From contig JAHDEN010000007.1 in assembly GCA_020628815.1 (NCBI GenBank), forward strand, positions 1 to 64,000: 64,000 nt of DNA, in the 5' to 3' direction. Under the pieces are notes generated by a model. That model was not told the DNA's origin and made no database searches. It saw nothing but the letters and a program-made list of their open reading frames with translations. Position 1 is the first letter of the stretch. Every line of letters begins with the position of its first letter. This DNA comes from Chloroflexota bacterium. Its GTDB lineage: Bacteria; Chloroflexota; Anaerolineae; Promineifilales; Promineifilaceae. Made by a program: the position numbers and the translations under genes. Positions 20,757-30,535 of this stretch are shown here, in pieces.

Positions 20757-21566
20757 CTAGTCCAATAGGTTGTTCAACTGCTTCGCCCAAGACAGCTGGT
20801 TGAGCCATTCAAATGAATCTGACTGCAAAGTGGCTGTACCGCTTTCGGCCAACGACCCGTACGCAATCCGAGCCATCGCCCCACCAATGCTAATGCGCCG
20901 CACCCCGATAGCTGCCAGATCGGCCGCAGTCACTGTGCGATCAGCCATTGTGCTTATCAGCACGTTTACCGGCTTACTCACAGAATTCAGAACCAGTTTT
21001 ACATCGTCTATCGTTTTTAGCCCCGGAGCATAAAGCATATCGGCTCCGGCCGCTTCAAACGCTTGTAAACGGCGAATAGTGTCGTTAATGTCCGGTACAT
21101 TGCGCAACAGGTTTTCTGCTCGGGCAACCAGCCCAAATGGAAAATCGAGTGAGTTCGCCGCTTCAACGGCCGCTTGAACCCGCTCAACCGCATGATTAAA
21201 ATCGTATATTTTCTCCCCATCGTAATCCTCTATCGAGCCACCCACGATGCCGGTGCGAGCGGCAAGCTTTAAATTCTCTGCGGCCGTTTGTGGATCATGA
21301 GCAAAGAGGTTTTCTAAATCTGCACTGATCGGTAGCGACGTTGACGAGGCCAGCATTGCACAGTGGGCCAACTTTTCATCAAACGAGACTTGCCCATCTA
21401 ATCTGCCCAAAGTCAGGGCAAAGCCGGAACTGGTTGTAGCCAACGCTTTAAACCCCATGCGCTCCATCATTTTGGCAGAGCCAATGTCCCAAGGATTAGG
21501 GATCACAAATGACCCTTTGGCATGGTATGCCTGTAATTGCTGCGCCTTTTCAAGTTGTGATTTCAC
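20757..21566 (-). CDS. Isocitrate lyase/PEP mutase family protein
   Basis: NPWDIGSAKMMERMGFKALATTSSGFA; GSIEDYDGEKIYDF; RRISIGGAMARIAYG. Confidence 0.88.
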   Translation of the reverse strand: MKSQLEKAQQLQAYHAKGSFVIPNPWDIGSAKMMERMGFKALATTSSGFALTLGRLDGQVSFDEKLAHCAMLASSTSLPISADLENLFAHDPQTAAENLKLAARTGIVGGSIEDYDGEKIYDFNHAVERVQAAVEAANSLDFPFGLVARAENLLRNVPDINDTIRRLQAFEAAGADMLYAPGLKTIDDVKLVLNSVSKPVNVLISTMADRTVTAADLAAIGVRRISIGGAMARIAYGSLAESGTATLQSDSFEWLNQLSWAKQLNNLLD

Positions 21567-21652
21567 AGTTACCTCCTAATTTGCTCAAGAATAGATCACT
21601 GAATCATCTATTAAGCGAACAATCAAATTGAACCAAGCATAACAAAATAAAA

Positions 21653-21680
21653 AAGCGGTGCTGAGTTAACAACACCGCTT
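21653..21680 (-). terminator. Rho-independent terminator
   Basis: Minus strand AAGCGGTGTTGTTAACTCAGCACCGCTTTTTTATTTTG. Confidence 0.85.
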
Positions 21681-21717
21681 CTAATCTAAGGGTTAGGGCC
21701 GATTAGCCTTGCGCACT

Positions 21718-24309
21718 TTATGGTTGATACTGTTTATCAAACACACATGCTAAGGCCAAGTTGCCGTCGTCGTCTGAGTGAACCATACGGAAGAACTCTT
21801 CAGGGTAGATTGAACCACCATCTAAAGCTTCGTTAGGTGTTAGGAATTGGAATTGAACAAGTGAGAATAGTTCTCCATCAATTTCAAGACCTTCCCCTTT
21901 GCCGTAATCGACGCGGAATGTCTCTTCGTTATTTACGATAGCAACGGTTGAGCTTCCGTAGTTAAACGAAATTGATTCAAGGTCATTTAACGTGATCACC
22001 TTCATATCAACAATCGGCTGGCTGATACCAGAATTACATGCAGCATGTTCTGCAGAAAGTCCAGTCCAATCGATAACCTCTTGGCTACCAGCTGGTACAG
22101 CAGCCATAGCGTCCGCACTGTCGGCCGCATCTTCCGCTTGCTCAATCACAATAAAGTCACGCTCGTTCATCGCTTGAACAGGTCGGAAGTTATTGTTGTA
22201 AATAGCGGTGAACTGAGCGATTTGGTCTGCTGATAGTTCAACTGTTTCGCTCATGAGATGCCATTTCACACCTTCTGAACATGGTGGAGTCGTCAATGAG
22301 CCATCAAAGCGGTAGTAAGTTTGCACTGCTGGCAACATATCGGCCGCATTAATCGTGACGCCATCAACAAGCATCGCGTCGGATTTCATGAATGGCATGT
22401 TGTCTAAAAACGCAGCGTATGCTTCGTTCTCAGCACCTTCTTCAAGCATGACACCGATTACGGCCAAACCACCGTCAGCATTTGCATGAACAAAGTGGAT
22501 TTCAACCGGTGTTTGTACACCGTCGAAAGTATTTTCACTGGCTGCATGCAAGTGGAATTGAAGCAAGTCGTACACTTCACCATCAATGATGACGCTGCTA
22601 CCAGCATCATAGTTGGCTTGGATCGTGTGACCGTTGTTCAAAATGTTCAGCGCCGACTCGCCATAAGTGATCTCAAGCGTTGCCGCATTTGGTACGGTTC
22701 CGGCCGGAATGTTAATCGGTGACTGCTCGATACCTGCGCTACAAGCGGCATATTTAGCATCTAAAATACCCCAATTTGCAGGAGCACCTTCACCTTCATA
22801 ACCCCAAGCTGCTTTTTCTGCTTCGCCGCCGTCTTGGGCAGCGGCATCATCGCCAAGAACGATAAAGTCGCGTTCGTTCATAGCCTGTACAGGTCGGAAG
22901 TTGTTGTTGTAAATAGCGGTGAACTGAGCGATTTGATCGGCTGATAGTTCAACAGTCTCACTCATCAAATGCCATTTCACACCTTCTGAACAAGGTGGTG
23001 TCGTTAGTGACCCATCAAAGCGATAGTAAGTTTGCTCTGCGGGCAACATATCGAGCGCGTTAATCATCATCCCTTCAACCGTCATCACATCAGATTTTTC
23101 GGCCGGCATGTTGTTTAAGAACGCCGCATATGCTTCATTTTCAGCACCTTCTTCCAGCATGACACCGATTACGGCCAAGCCGCCATCAGTATTTGCATGA
23201 ACAAAGTGGATTTCAAGTGGCGTCTGAATACCTTCAAACGTATTCTCGCTGGCTGCATGTAAGTGGAACTGAAGCAAGTCATAAACTTGGCCATCAATTA
23301 ACACGCTGCTGCCTGCATCATAATTAGCCTGAATGGTGTGGCCGTTATTAAATATGTTGAGGGCCGATTCGTTGTAATCAAACATCAAGTTTGCAGGATT
23401 GGTTGGTGCGCCGGCCGGAATGTTAATCGGAGATTGCTCCATGCCTGCACTACATGCCGCATATTTATTAGACAATGTACCCCAGTTCACAGCGGCAGTT
23501 TCACCTTCATACCCCCACTCAACTTTTTCTTCGCTGGCAGCCATTTCTTGAACCGCAATAAAATCACGCGCGTTCATCGCTTGAATCGGCCGGAAGTTGT
23601 TGTTGTAAATGGTTGTAAATTGACCGATCTGCTCAGCCGACATTTCAATCGTATTGTTCAAAACATGCCATTTCACACCTTCAGAACATGGTGGAGTTGT
23701 CAACGATCCATCAAAGCGATGATACGTTTTTTCACTAGGCATCAGATCCATCGCATTCAATACGATACGATCAAATTCCCAGCTTGCACCCGCATCTTCT
23801 GGCATATTGTCAAAGATCTCAGCATATGCTTCGTTCGCACTTCCTTCCTCGACCATAACACCGATAACGGCTAGGCCGCCAGATTCATTTGCATGGACAA
23901 AGTGAACTTCTAGTGGGGTCTGTACGCCAGCAAGTGTGTTTTCACTCGCCGCATGGAAATGAAATTGAAGCAAGTTATATGCTTCCCCATCGATCATCAC
24001 ACTGCTTCCTTCGTCATAATTGACTTGGATCGTGTGACCATTATTTTGAATATCAAGAATTGATTCGCCGTAGGCAAACTCTAGATTTGCATCATTTACA
24101 AAGGCATCTGCAGGAATGTTGATTGGTGATTGCTCTAGACCTGCACTACAAGCTAGATAAGCATCATCAAGGCTGCCCCAATTAACAGCTGCAGTCTCAC
24201 CTTCATACCCCCATTCAGTCCCCTTTTCGTCTTGGGCACTATTGGAATTGCAAGCGGCTAAGAACAACAATAGCGTCATTGCTGTCAAAAAATAAAGAAA
24301 TTTTTTCAC
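21718..24309 (-). CDS. Lipoprotein with three tandem alpha-carbonic anhydrase domains and a fourth degenerate one
   Basis: Lipobox LLLFLAAC; three copies of NWG...QSPINIP...LLQFHFHAASEN...EVHFVHAN/EIHFVHAN...RFDGSLTTPPCSEGVKW; fourth copy lacks the His ligands. Confidence 0.93.
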   Translation of the reverse strand: MKKFLYFLTAMTLLLFLAACNSNSAQDEKGTEWGYEGETAAVNWGSLDDAYLACSAGLEQSPINIPADAFVNDANLEFAYGESILDIQNNGHTIQVNYDEGSSVMIDGEAYNLLQFHFHAASENTLAGVQTPLEVHFVHANESGGLAVIGVMVEEGSANEAYAEIFDNMPEDAGASWEFDRIVLNAMDLMPSEKTYHRFDGSLTTPPCSEGVKWHVLNNTIEMSAEQIGQFTTIYNNNFRPIQAMNARDFIAVQEMAASEEKVEWGYEGETAAVNWGTLSNKYAACSAGMEQSPINIPAGAPTNPANLMFDYNESALNIFNNGHTIQANYDAGSSVLIDGQVYDLLQFHLHAASENTFEGIQTPLEIHFVHANTDGGLAVIGVMLEEGAENEAYAAFLNNMPAEKSDVMTVEGMMINALDMLPAEQTYYRFDGSLTTPPCSEGVKWHLMSETVELSADQIAQFTAIYNNNFRPVQAMNERDFIVLGDDAAAQDGGEAEKAAWGYEGEGAPANWGILDAKYAACSAGIEQSPINIPAGTVPNAATLEITYGESALNILNNGHTIQANYDAGSSVIIDGEVYDLLQFHLHAASENTFDGVQTPVEIHFVHANADGGLAVIGVMLEEGAENEAYAAFLDNMPFMKSDAMLVDGVTINAADMLPAVQTYYRFDGSLTTPPCSEGVKWHLMSETVELSADQIAQFTAIYNNNFRPVQAMNERDFIVIEQAEDAADSADAMAAVPAGSQEVIDWTGLSAEHAACNSGISQPIVDMKVITLNDLESISFNYGSSTVAIVNNEETFRVDYGKGEGLEIDGELFSLVQFQFLTPNEALDGGSIYPEEFFRMVHSDDDGNLALACVFDKQYQP

Positions 24310-24762
24310 ACTATCTCTCCGTTTCTAATATTAATAAATTTGTCAATATGCATAGGGTAACTAGCCCGGCCAAAATCTATTGGCAGACATACAAAGTTAG
24401 CCCAAGCTGATTGCTGTACTCAACTTGAAAATTAGCTGAAAGCAAAAATGGATAAAGTAGACTTTGAACTCAGTTTTTAATCCTAAAATGCAGGCAATAA
24501 GACCGCAGTTCGAGGGTGAAATAAAATCAAGAAATTTTTTTTTACTCTAATTAATGTTCAAAATTGTACTGTAGTACTAGAAAATTTTTCTTGCATTCTA
24601 ACTCTTTGCAAATATTGGACACTTGAGCCAATACCAGAGGTGGCTATCAAATTTTTAAGGCTTCCCTCAGTTCAAAGTGTCAAAAAAGCAGGTAATATGG
24701 ACAAAACATATACAGAATGACTGCGCAGACTATTGAGAATCAAATGAAATTAGGTTGAGAAG

Positions 24763-25803
24763 CTAGCCCTGAAGCTCTACAAAGTGGCTTGGGTTAAGGT
24801 ATATCGGAATAACCTGACCGGCCTCAAATGTCCGGCCCATTAGCCCGTTTTCTGCATAGGGGTCAAGAGAGAATTCTAAAATGTGCTCCCCAACTTGGCA
24901 GACAAGAAGGGCAAATCGGCCGCGAAATGAGTAGCTAAGCACAGTCACATCAATCGGCCTCAGCCCATCCTGTTTATTTATAGCTCCAGCATAGGGTGGG
25001 ATAAGAACGGCAAACCCAGATTTCAGCTCAGCTTGTAACAGCTGGCTTAACCCATCGCTTGCTTCCAGCCACAAGCCACTCGCAATCACATTACTCAATC
25101 CTAAAAAGTTGGCCACAAAGCGATTGATCGGCCGGATATAAATTTCCTGCGGTGAATTAATTTGCTCTATTTTGCCCAGATTCATCACCGCAACACGGTC
25201 CGCAATCCCAAACGCCTCAGACTGATCGTGCGTTACGTACAGCGCGGTGACACCTACCTTTTTGAGGATGGCTCGCAACTCGTCTAACAGCCGCTCCCGG
25301 AGCAAACGATCCAGTGAGCCGAGCGGCTCGTCAAGCAGCAGAACACCCGGCCGGGTCGCTAACGATCTGGCCAAGGCCACACGCTGCTGCTGCCCGCCTG
25401 AAAGCTGATCAATTTTCCGATCTTTTAGCCCGACCATATCGACCAGCTCAAGCATTTCAGCCACACGCTCGGTGATCAAAGGGGCTGGCTCTTTCGCCAT
25501 ACGCAATCCATAGCTCACATTTTGAGCCACTGTCATATGGGGGAAAAGCGCATAGCTCTGAAACATCATGCCGATACCGCGCTGGTACGTGGGCACATCG
25601 ACTAGGTCTTGCCCATCGAGCAAAATCTGCCCGCCGTCGGCCGATTCAAGCCCTGCAACCAGACGCAAAAGTGTCGTTTTGCCACAGCCAGATGGACCCA
25701 GTAAGCAGACGATTTCACCACGCTCCAGTGACAGTGAAACCCCATCCACCGCAATGGTTGAGCCAAATGATTTTTGAATGTTACTGATTGCTAAATACGA
25801 CAT
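24763..25803 (-). CDS. ABC transporter ATP-binding protein, ThiQ-like
   Basis: GPSGCGKTT, LSGGQQQRVALARSL, LLLDEPLGSLD; downstream of ThiB/ThiP-like genes and a TPP riboswitch. Confidence 0.88.
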   Translation of the reverse strand: MSYLAISNIQKSFGSTIAVDGVSLSLERGEIVCLLGPSGCGKTTLLRLVAGLESADGGQILLDGQDLVDVPTYQRGIGMMFQSYALFPHMTVAQNVSYGLRMAKEPAPLITERVAEMLELVDMVGLKDRKIDQLSGGQQQRVALARSLATRPGVLLLDEPLGSLDRLLRERLLDELRAILKKVGVTALYVTHDQSEAFGIADRVAVMNLGKIEQINSPQEIYIRPINRFVANFLGLSNVIASGLWLEASDGLSQLLQAELKSGFAVLIPPYAGAINKQDGLRPIDVTVLSYSFRGRFALLVCQVGEHILEFSLDPYAENGLMGRTFEAGQVIPIYLNPSHFVELQG

Positions 25804-25812
25804 ACTTGTTCC

Positions 25813-25847
25813 GTGGTGCGTGGCGCGTGGCGCGTGGCGCGTAAGAT
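25813..25847. repeat. Heptad repeat island (GTGGTGC GTGGCGC GTGGCGC GTGGCGC GTAAGAT)
   Basis: Direct reading of five consecutive 7-nt units between thiP-like and thiQ-like genes. Confidence 0.85.
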
Positions 25848-25870
25848 ATTTTCATACATCACGATTTACG

Positions 25871-27526
25871 TCAAAACTCACCTTGATCTAAATTATTATC
25901 ACCGATGCGTAATCGCTCAATTAGGACAAAACCGACTGAGCAAACGAGCATCAACAGCGTGCTCATCGCTAAAGCTTGGCCAAAATTAACCGCTCCCGGC
26001 CGGCCTAAAAAGCGGAAAATCGCCGTTGGCATCGTCGGGTTATCCGGCCGGGCTATAAAAACAGTTGCGCCAAACTCACCCATGCTGATGGTAAATGCAA
26101 AAACGGCGGCAACAAGCAACACCCGGCTGAGCAGGGGCCAATCGATTGTGAGCCACACCCGCTGCGGATCAGCCCCCAGCGTACCGGCCGCCTCGCGCAC
26201 GGCCGGGTCAATCGCCCTTAGCGCGGGTAAAACGGTACGAATCACAAATGGGATGGCAACCAATGAGTGGGCCAGCGGAATCAAAATCAGGGATTGGCGT
26301 AAATTTAATGGGGGTTCATCCAAAGCGATGATATAGCCGAATCCCAAGGTAACGGCCGAAGTCGCCAGCGGCAACATAAAAATCGGGTCGAGCCAGCGGT
26401 TGCGGTCCGCCACGAGATAGGCGCAGATCAGCCCGATCACCAACGAAAAGACGATGGCCATCCCCGCAAACATAAGCGAGTTGCCAACCGCCTGGATTGG
26501 TGGCACAAAAAAGGCTGACCCACGTTCGTTGACAAACAAGCGTCCATAATAGGTAAACGGATTGCCACCAGTCCACGACAATGAGCGCAACACAAGGGCC
26601 AGCAAGGGGGTTGCCAGCAAGACAAACATGACGGTCAAATTTCCACCCACCAGCCAACGGTCCAAGGGTGTCGTAACCGGCCGGGCCGCAGCCGTTCGGC
26701 TTGATGGCTGGGTCGCAATCCTTGACTGGGTGCGGGTATAAACGGCCATCAGTGCAAAGGTAAAAACAATCTGAAACAGAGACAGTGCAGCCGCCACAGG
26801 CAGATCAAAAATATTGACCGCCTGACGATAAATTTCAACTTCGAGCGTGGCAAATCGTGGGCCCCCCAACAGTAAAACAACCCCAAAACTGGTAAAGGTA
26901 AAAATAAAGACAAGGACAGCCGCAGCCATAATCGCTGGGCGCAAAAGAGGCAGTGTTATCGTCCAAAAGCGCTGCTGGCGCGATGCCCCCAAGGTCTCGG
27001 CCGCCTGCGATAAATCTTGATTGATCCGCTCCCAATAGGCGCTCACAATGCGCAAAGCCACGCTGTAGTTGTAAAAAACATGGGCGAGCAAAATCATCCA
27101 AATCGTTTGGTGCAAATCAATCGGTGGCTCTTCTAATCTAAAAACAGTTTGCAAGATGCCGTTGAGCAATCCGCGCGGCCCGATCAAAGCCGAGAAGGCG
27201 TTGGCAACCACAACGGTTGGTAGCACGAATGGCAAGGTGCTGATTGTGCGCAATGTCTGCTTGTAGCGAAAGTCGTACGTTGCAAACACATAGGCGGCCG
27301 GGAGCGCAAGTAGCAGGGTCAAAACGGTGCTGACAATCGCTTGCCACAGGGTAAACCAGAGTGTAGACAGGTAGTAGCGATCCCGAAAAATCTCTGTAAC
27401 GGCATCTAGCTCAAAGCGCCCTTCTGGTGCAAAGCTTAGTTGGAGTATGCTGGCAAGGGGGTAGAAGTAAAATAGGCCAAAGAAAATGAGGGGGATTAAG
27501 GGGAGTAGGCGGGCGTATTTTCGCAA
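25871..27526 (-). CDS. ABC transporter permease with two permease halves, ThiP-like
   Basis: Two inner-membrane permease modules (EAAGTLGADPQRVWLTIDWPLL; AAETLGASRQQRFWTITLPLLRPA). Confidence 0.85.
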   Translation of the reverse strand: MRKYARLLPLIPLIFFGLFYFYPLASILQLSFAPEGRFELDAVTEIFRDRYYLSTLWFTLWQAIVSTVLTLLLALPAAYVFATYDFRYKQTLRTISTLPFVLPTVVVANAFSALIGPRGLLNGILQTVFRLEEPPIDLHQTIWMILLAHVFYNYSVALRIVSAYWERINQDLSQAAETLGASRQQRFWTITLPLLRPAIMAAAVLVFIFTFTSFGVVLLLGGPRFATLEVEIYRQAVNIFDLPVAAALSLFQIVFTFALMAVYTRTQSRIATQPSSRTAAARPVTTPLDRWLVGGNLTVMFVLLATPLLALVLRSLSWTGGNPFTYYGRLFVNERGSAFFVPPIQAVGNSLMFAGMAIVFSLVIGLICAYLVADRNRWLDPIFMLPLATSAVTLGFGYIIALDEPPLNLRQSLILIPLAHSLVAIPFVIRTVLPALRAIDPAVREAAGTLGADPQRVWLTIDWPLLSRVLLVAAVFAFTISMGEFGATVFIARPDNPTMPTAIFRFLGRPGAVNFGQALAMSTLLMLVCSVGFVLIERLRIGDNNLDQGEF

Positions 27527-27543
27527 TTAGAAACTTCAAACGA

Positions 27544-27583
27544 GTTGCGTATTGCGTATGAGATCTCACACGCAATACGCAAC
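27544..27583. repeat. Heptad hairpin island: GTTGCGTATTGCGT - 12 nt - ACGCAATACGCAAC
   Basis: Perfect 14-bp inverted repeat made of two 7-nt units per arm. Confidence 0.9.
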
Positions 27584-27592
27584 ACGGAGAGA

Positions 27593-28639
27593 CTATCTCA
27601 AAACAACATCAGTCCAATCACTGATCCACGTTTCACGGTTGGCCGCAATTGTTTCTGGATTAAGCGTTGCTGGTGAGTCTGGGACGGTTGCATATGCCAC
27701 AAATGACTCAGGCAGCTCGGCCGTGGTGTTGCTCGGGAAGACAAACATGTTCAATGGAATATCTTCTTGGAACGTTTTGCCCAACATGAAGTCGATCAGC
27801 TGTTGCGCCGCTGCTTCATGCTCGGTTCCAGCCAAAATACCGACAAATTCAATTTGGCGGAAGCAGCTGGATGGGGCTGTCACACTGGCTGTCACTGCGC
27901 CGTCTACAGGTGGATCAGCAAACAAAACTTCGGCCGGTGGACTGCTGGCGTAGCTTACCACAATCGGCCGGTCCCCACCGTAGCGGGTGAACGCCTCGTA
28001 ATACGCTTCACTCCATCCGTTTTCAACACGTACGTCGTTGTCTACAAGCTGTGCCCAGTAGTCAAGATATCCCTCTTCGCCATAAGCATCAACCGTAGCC
28101 ATTAAAAAGGCCAGGCCGGGGCTGCTGGTAGATGGGTTTTCAACTACCGTCAAGCCCGCATAATCCGGGTCAGCTAAGTCGGCCAAACCGCTGGGTGCGT
28201 CTAAATCACTCGCCGCAAACCACTCCAGATCATAGTTCAGACAAACGTCTCCAAAATCTACCGGCAATGCACGATTTTCAGGATCAAGCTTGAGCGAGTC
28301 ATCGATATCGGCTAAGGCAGGTGAATCGTACGCCACCAAAATGTCATTCTCAAGCGCCCGGCTCAAAAAGGTGTTGTCGATTCCAAATACAACATCACCT
28401 AACGGATTGTTTTTCGACAAAATGTTTTGGTTCAACATTTCACCCGCATCACCCAATGGGACAAGTTCAACCGTGTGCCCGGTTTGTTCTGTAAACGCCT
28501 CAAGGGTCCCTTCGCTCACAAAAAAGCTGTCGTGTGATACAAGCTTGAGTGTGACCGGCTCGATCTCACCAGAGCCACATGCGGTAAGTGCAATCAAGGC
28601 TCCGAGTCCTAAAGTAATTGTGGTTAAAATTTTCTTCAT
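27593..28639 (-). CDS. thiB: Thiamine ABC transporter substrate-binding lipoprotein, ThiB-like
   Basis: Lipobox LIALTACGSG; VVFGIDNTFLSRAL, LTVVENPSTSSPGLAFLMATV; located behind a TPP riboswitch. Confidence 0.88.
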   Translation of the reverse strand: MKKILTTITLGLGALIALTACGSGEIEPVTLKLVSHDSFFVSEGTLEAFTEQTGHTVELVPLGDAGEMLNQNILSKNNPLGDVVFGIDNTFLSRALENDILVAYDSPALADIDDSLKLDPENRALPVDFGDVCLNYDLEWFAASDLDAPSGLADLADPDYAGLTVVENPSTSSPGLAFLMATVDAYGEEGYLDYWAQLVDNDVRVENGWSEAYYEAFTRYGGDRPIVVSYASSPPAEVLFADPPVDGAVTASVTAPSSCFRQIEFVGILAGTEHEAAAQQLIDFMLGKTFQEDIPLNMFVFPSNTTAELPESFVAYATVPDSPATLNPETIAANRETWISDWTDVVLR

Positions 28640-28694
28640 TTGGTTTCCTCCAAATTTCGGGAGTCGGCTTGTTAGCCTAGCCCATAAAACAAAA

Positions 28695-28717
28695 AACCCG
28701 TTCCAGAGGAAACGGGT
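28695..28717 (-). terminator. Rho-independent terminator of the TPP riboswitch expression platform
   Basis: AACCCGTTCC-agag-GAAACGGGTT stem with T run on the minus strand. Confidence 0.8.
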
Positions 28718-28774
28718 TTTTTTAAGGTCAATTTGAGGATAGATGATTATCTATTCTCAAATTGACACGTCCAT

Positions 28775-28860
28775 ATTTCCTACGCTGGCATTATCCAGAT
28801 CAGGTCATTAGGGTCGATGGTCTACCATCCTCTCAGTTTCTTTCGGAACTCCCCTAATGG
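28775..28860 (-). promoter_or_regulatory. TPP (THI-box) riboswitch aptamer
   Basis: Minus strand: TTAGGGGAGTTCCGAAAGAAACTGAGAGGATGG...ACCCTAATGACCTGATCTGGATAATGCCAGCGTAGGAA, matching the CUGAGA and ACCUGAUCUGGAUAAUGCCAGCGUAGGRA THI elements. Confidence 0.95.
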
Positions 28861-29350
28861 AGTACAAGTATTTTGTTTTGAAACTACACGGCCGATTATA
28901 CCAACTTTTTCAGAATCAGCTTTTTTTTGATGCAAATGTAATCTTAGTCAGATTTGTGTGTGTGCGTGTGTGTAAAAAAGTATTTATGGGGGCATCATTT
29001 CTTCTAGGCATCTGTTCCAACTATTGTAGTCATGCAACAGAAAACCGAATAAAAAGGCTGGAATTATTGTCATTCCGGGGCAAGACATTCCCAGTAAATT
29101 TTGAGCAATTCACCACTTACCATGGGAACGCATGGCCCCTAAGGCAATACCGAGCTGAAGGGGCTAGGCGATTTGATGGCAAATCTGCCAGAATGGATAA
29201 TGTTTCACAAATTGTCTCGCCCCCGGAATGGAAATAATGACATAAAAAAGCACAAAATTTTATTGCAGTGATGCATTATGCATTAGTTGTAACAAATTCA
29301 CCTCTGGACCCCCAAGGTGACAACAGGGGTTTCAAGTCATACAATTTCAA

Positions 29351-29371
29351 AAAAGGGACCTATGTCCTTTT
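29351..29371. promoter_or_regulatory. Dyad AAAAGGGACctatGTCCTTTT, possible Crp/Fnr-type operator
   Basis: GGAC-CTAT-GTCC core with A/T-rich flanks 60 bp upstream of an operon that encodes a Crp/Fnr regulator. Confidence 0.4.
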
Positions 29372-29429
29372 CCGGCCGCGATCATCTCGCTAAGATTTTC
29401 AACAACTTACCCAACAAACGAGGCAAGAC

Positions 29430-30482
29430 ATGAAAAACCGATCAGTCAAAGCATTTATACAATCTATGCCCAAGGTGGAACTGCACGTTCATCTAAAAGG
29501 GGCCACCCGGCCGGAAACCATCTTAAAACTGGCTAAAAAGAACAACGTTGAGTTACCGGCCAAGACGTTGCCAGAAATGGCAAAATGGTTTGAGTTCAAA
29601 AGCTTTAACCATTTCATCGATATTTACAGTCTAAACGCAAGCTGCTTTGCAGAGCCGGAAGACGTTGAATTTGCGGCTCGGGAATTCTTGGCCGAGCAGG
29701 CTAGACAAAACATTGTTTATACAGAAGTGACCTACACAATTAATCAGCGGAAAATGCCGTTCAAACCACAGCTTGAAGCACTAAATCGGGCCAAAGCTTG
29801 GGCACAAGAAGAGTTTGGCATCAGCATGAACTATGTCATCGACATTCCACGCAATTTTGAGAACATGGATCCATCGGCTTTTTCAACTTTGTTTGCAACC
29901 CATGCTGTCCAGGGAATGGGGAATGGGGTTATCGCTTTGGGATTGGCGGGCAAAGAAAGCACCCATGCGGTCGCTGATTTTTCAGATGGCTTTGATATCG
30001 CCAAAGAAGCTGGCTTACCGATCATTCCGCATGCGGGCGAGGCGATGGGTGCTCAAAGTATGTTTGATGCGATTGAACACTGTGATCCACCCCGAATCGG
30101 CCACGGGGTACGCTGTGTCGAAGACAAAAACTTGATGGCGTTGCTCAAAGAGCGGCAGATTCACCTTGAGATTTCCCCGACAAGCAACATTTGCCTGGGC
30201 ATTTTTGACTCGATGGCGGATCACAGTTTTGCCGAAATTGCAGCGGCCGGGATTCCCTACTCAATCAACAGCGATGACCCGCCATACTTCAACACAACCC
30301 TGACCGATGAGCTAATTATCGTGGCTGAACGGCTCAACTGGACGATCGAAGATGTGCAGGCGCACATGCTTAAAACGGCCGAAGCGACTTTATTGCCAGA
30401 TGCGGAAAAAGCGGCTCTAATCAGCAAAATCAGCCAGCCATTTAAGATTGACGATTTTCGATTGGATTCCATGACAACATAG
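29430..30482 (+). CDS. add: Adenosine deaminase family protein (adenosine/MTA deaminase)
   Basis: PKVELHVHLKGATRPETIL, HAGEA, RIGHGVR, SINSDDPPYF. Confidence 0.9.
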   Translation: MKNRSVKAFIQSMPKVELHVHLKGATRPETILKLAKKNNVELPAKTLPEMAKWFEFKSFNHFIDIYSLNASCFAEPEDVEFAAREFLAEQARQNIVYTEVTYTINQRKMPFKPQLEALNRAKAWAQEEFGISMNYVIDIPRNFENMDPSAFSTLFATHAVQGMGNGVIALGLAGKESTHAVADFSDGFDIAKEAGLPIIPHAGEAMGAQSMFDAIEHCDPPRIGHGVRCVEDKNLMALLKERQIHLEISPTSNICLGIFDSMADHSFAEIAAAGIPYSINSDDPPYFNTTLTDELIIVAERLNWTIEDVQAHMLKTAEATLLPDAEKAALISKISQPFKIDDFRLDSMTT

Positions 30483-30534
30483 GTTGGATTGAAACTCTAA
30501 TCGTCAATCCAAAATCGTAAACCAAAAATCCCCA
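30446..30534. repeat. Heptad repeat island; left arm inside the end of the deaminase CDS
   Basis: GATTGAC GATTTTC GATTGGA / ATCGTCA ATCCAAA ATCGTAA ACCAAAA ATCCCCA; ends 1 nt before ATG 30536. Confidence 0.75.
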
Positions 30535-30535
30535 C

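Noticed and set aside
24310-24762. 450-bp gap between the carbonic anhydrase and thiQ-like genes as an ncRNA locus
   Set aside because: No clear conserved structure, promoter or hairpin recognised
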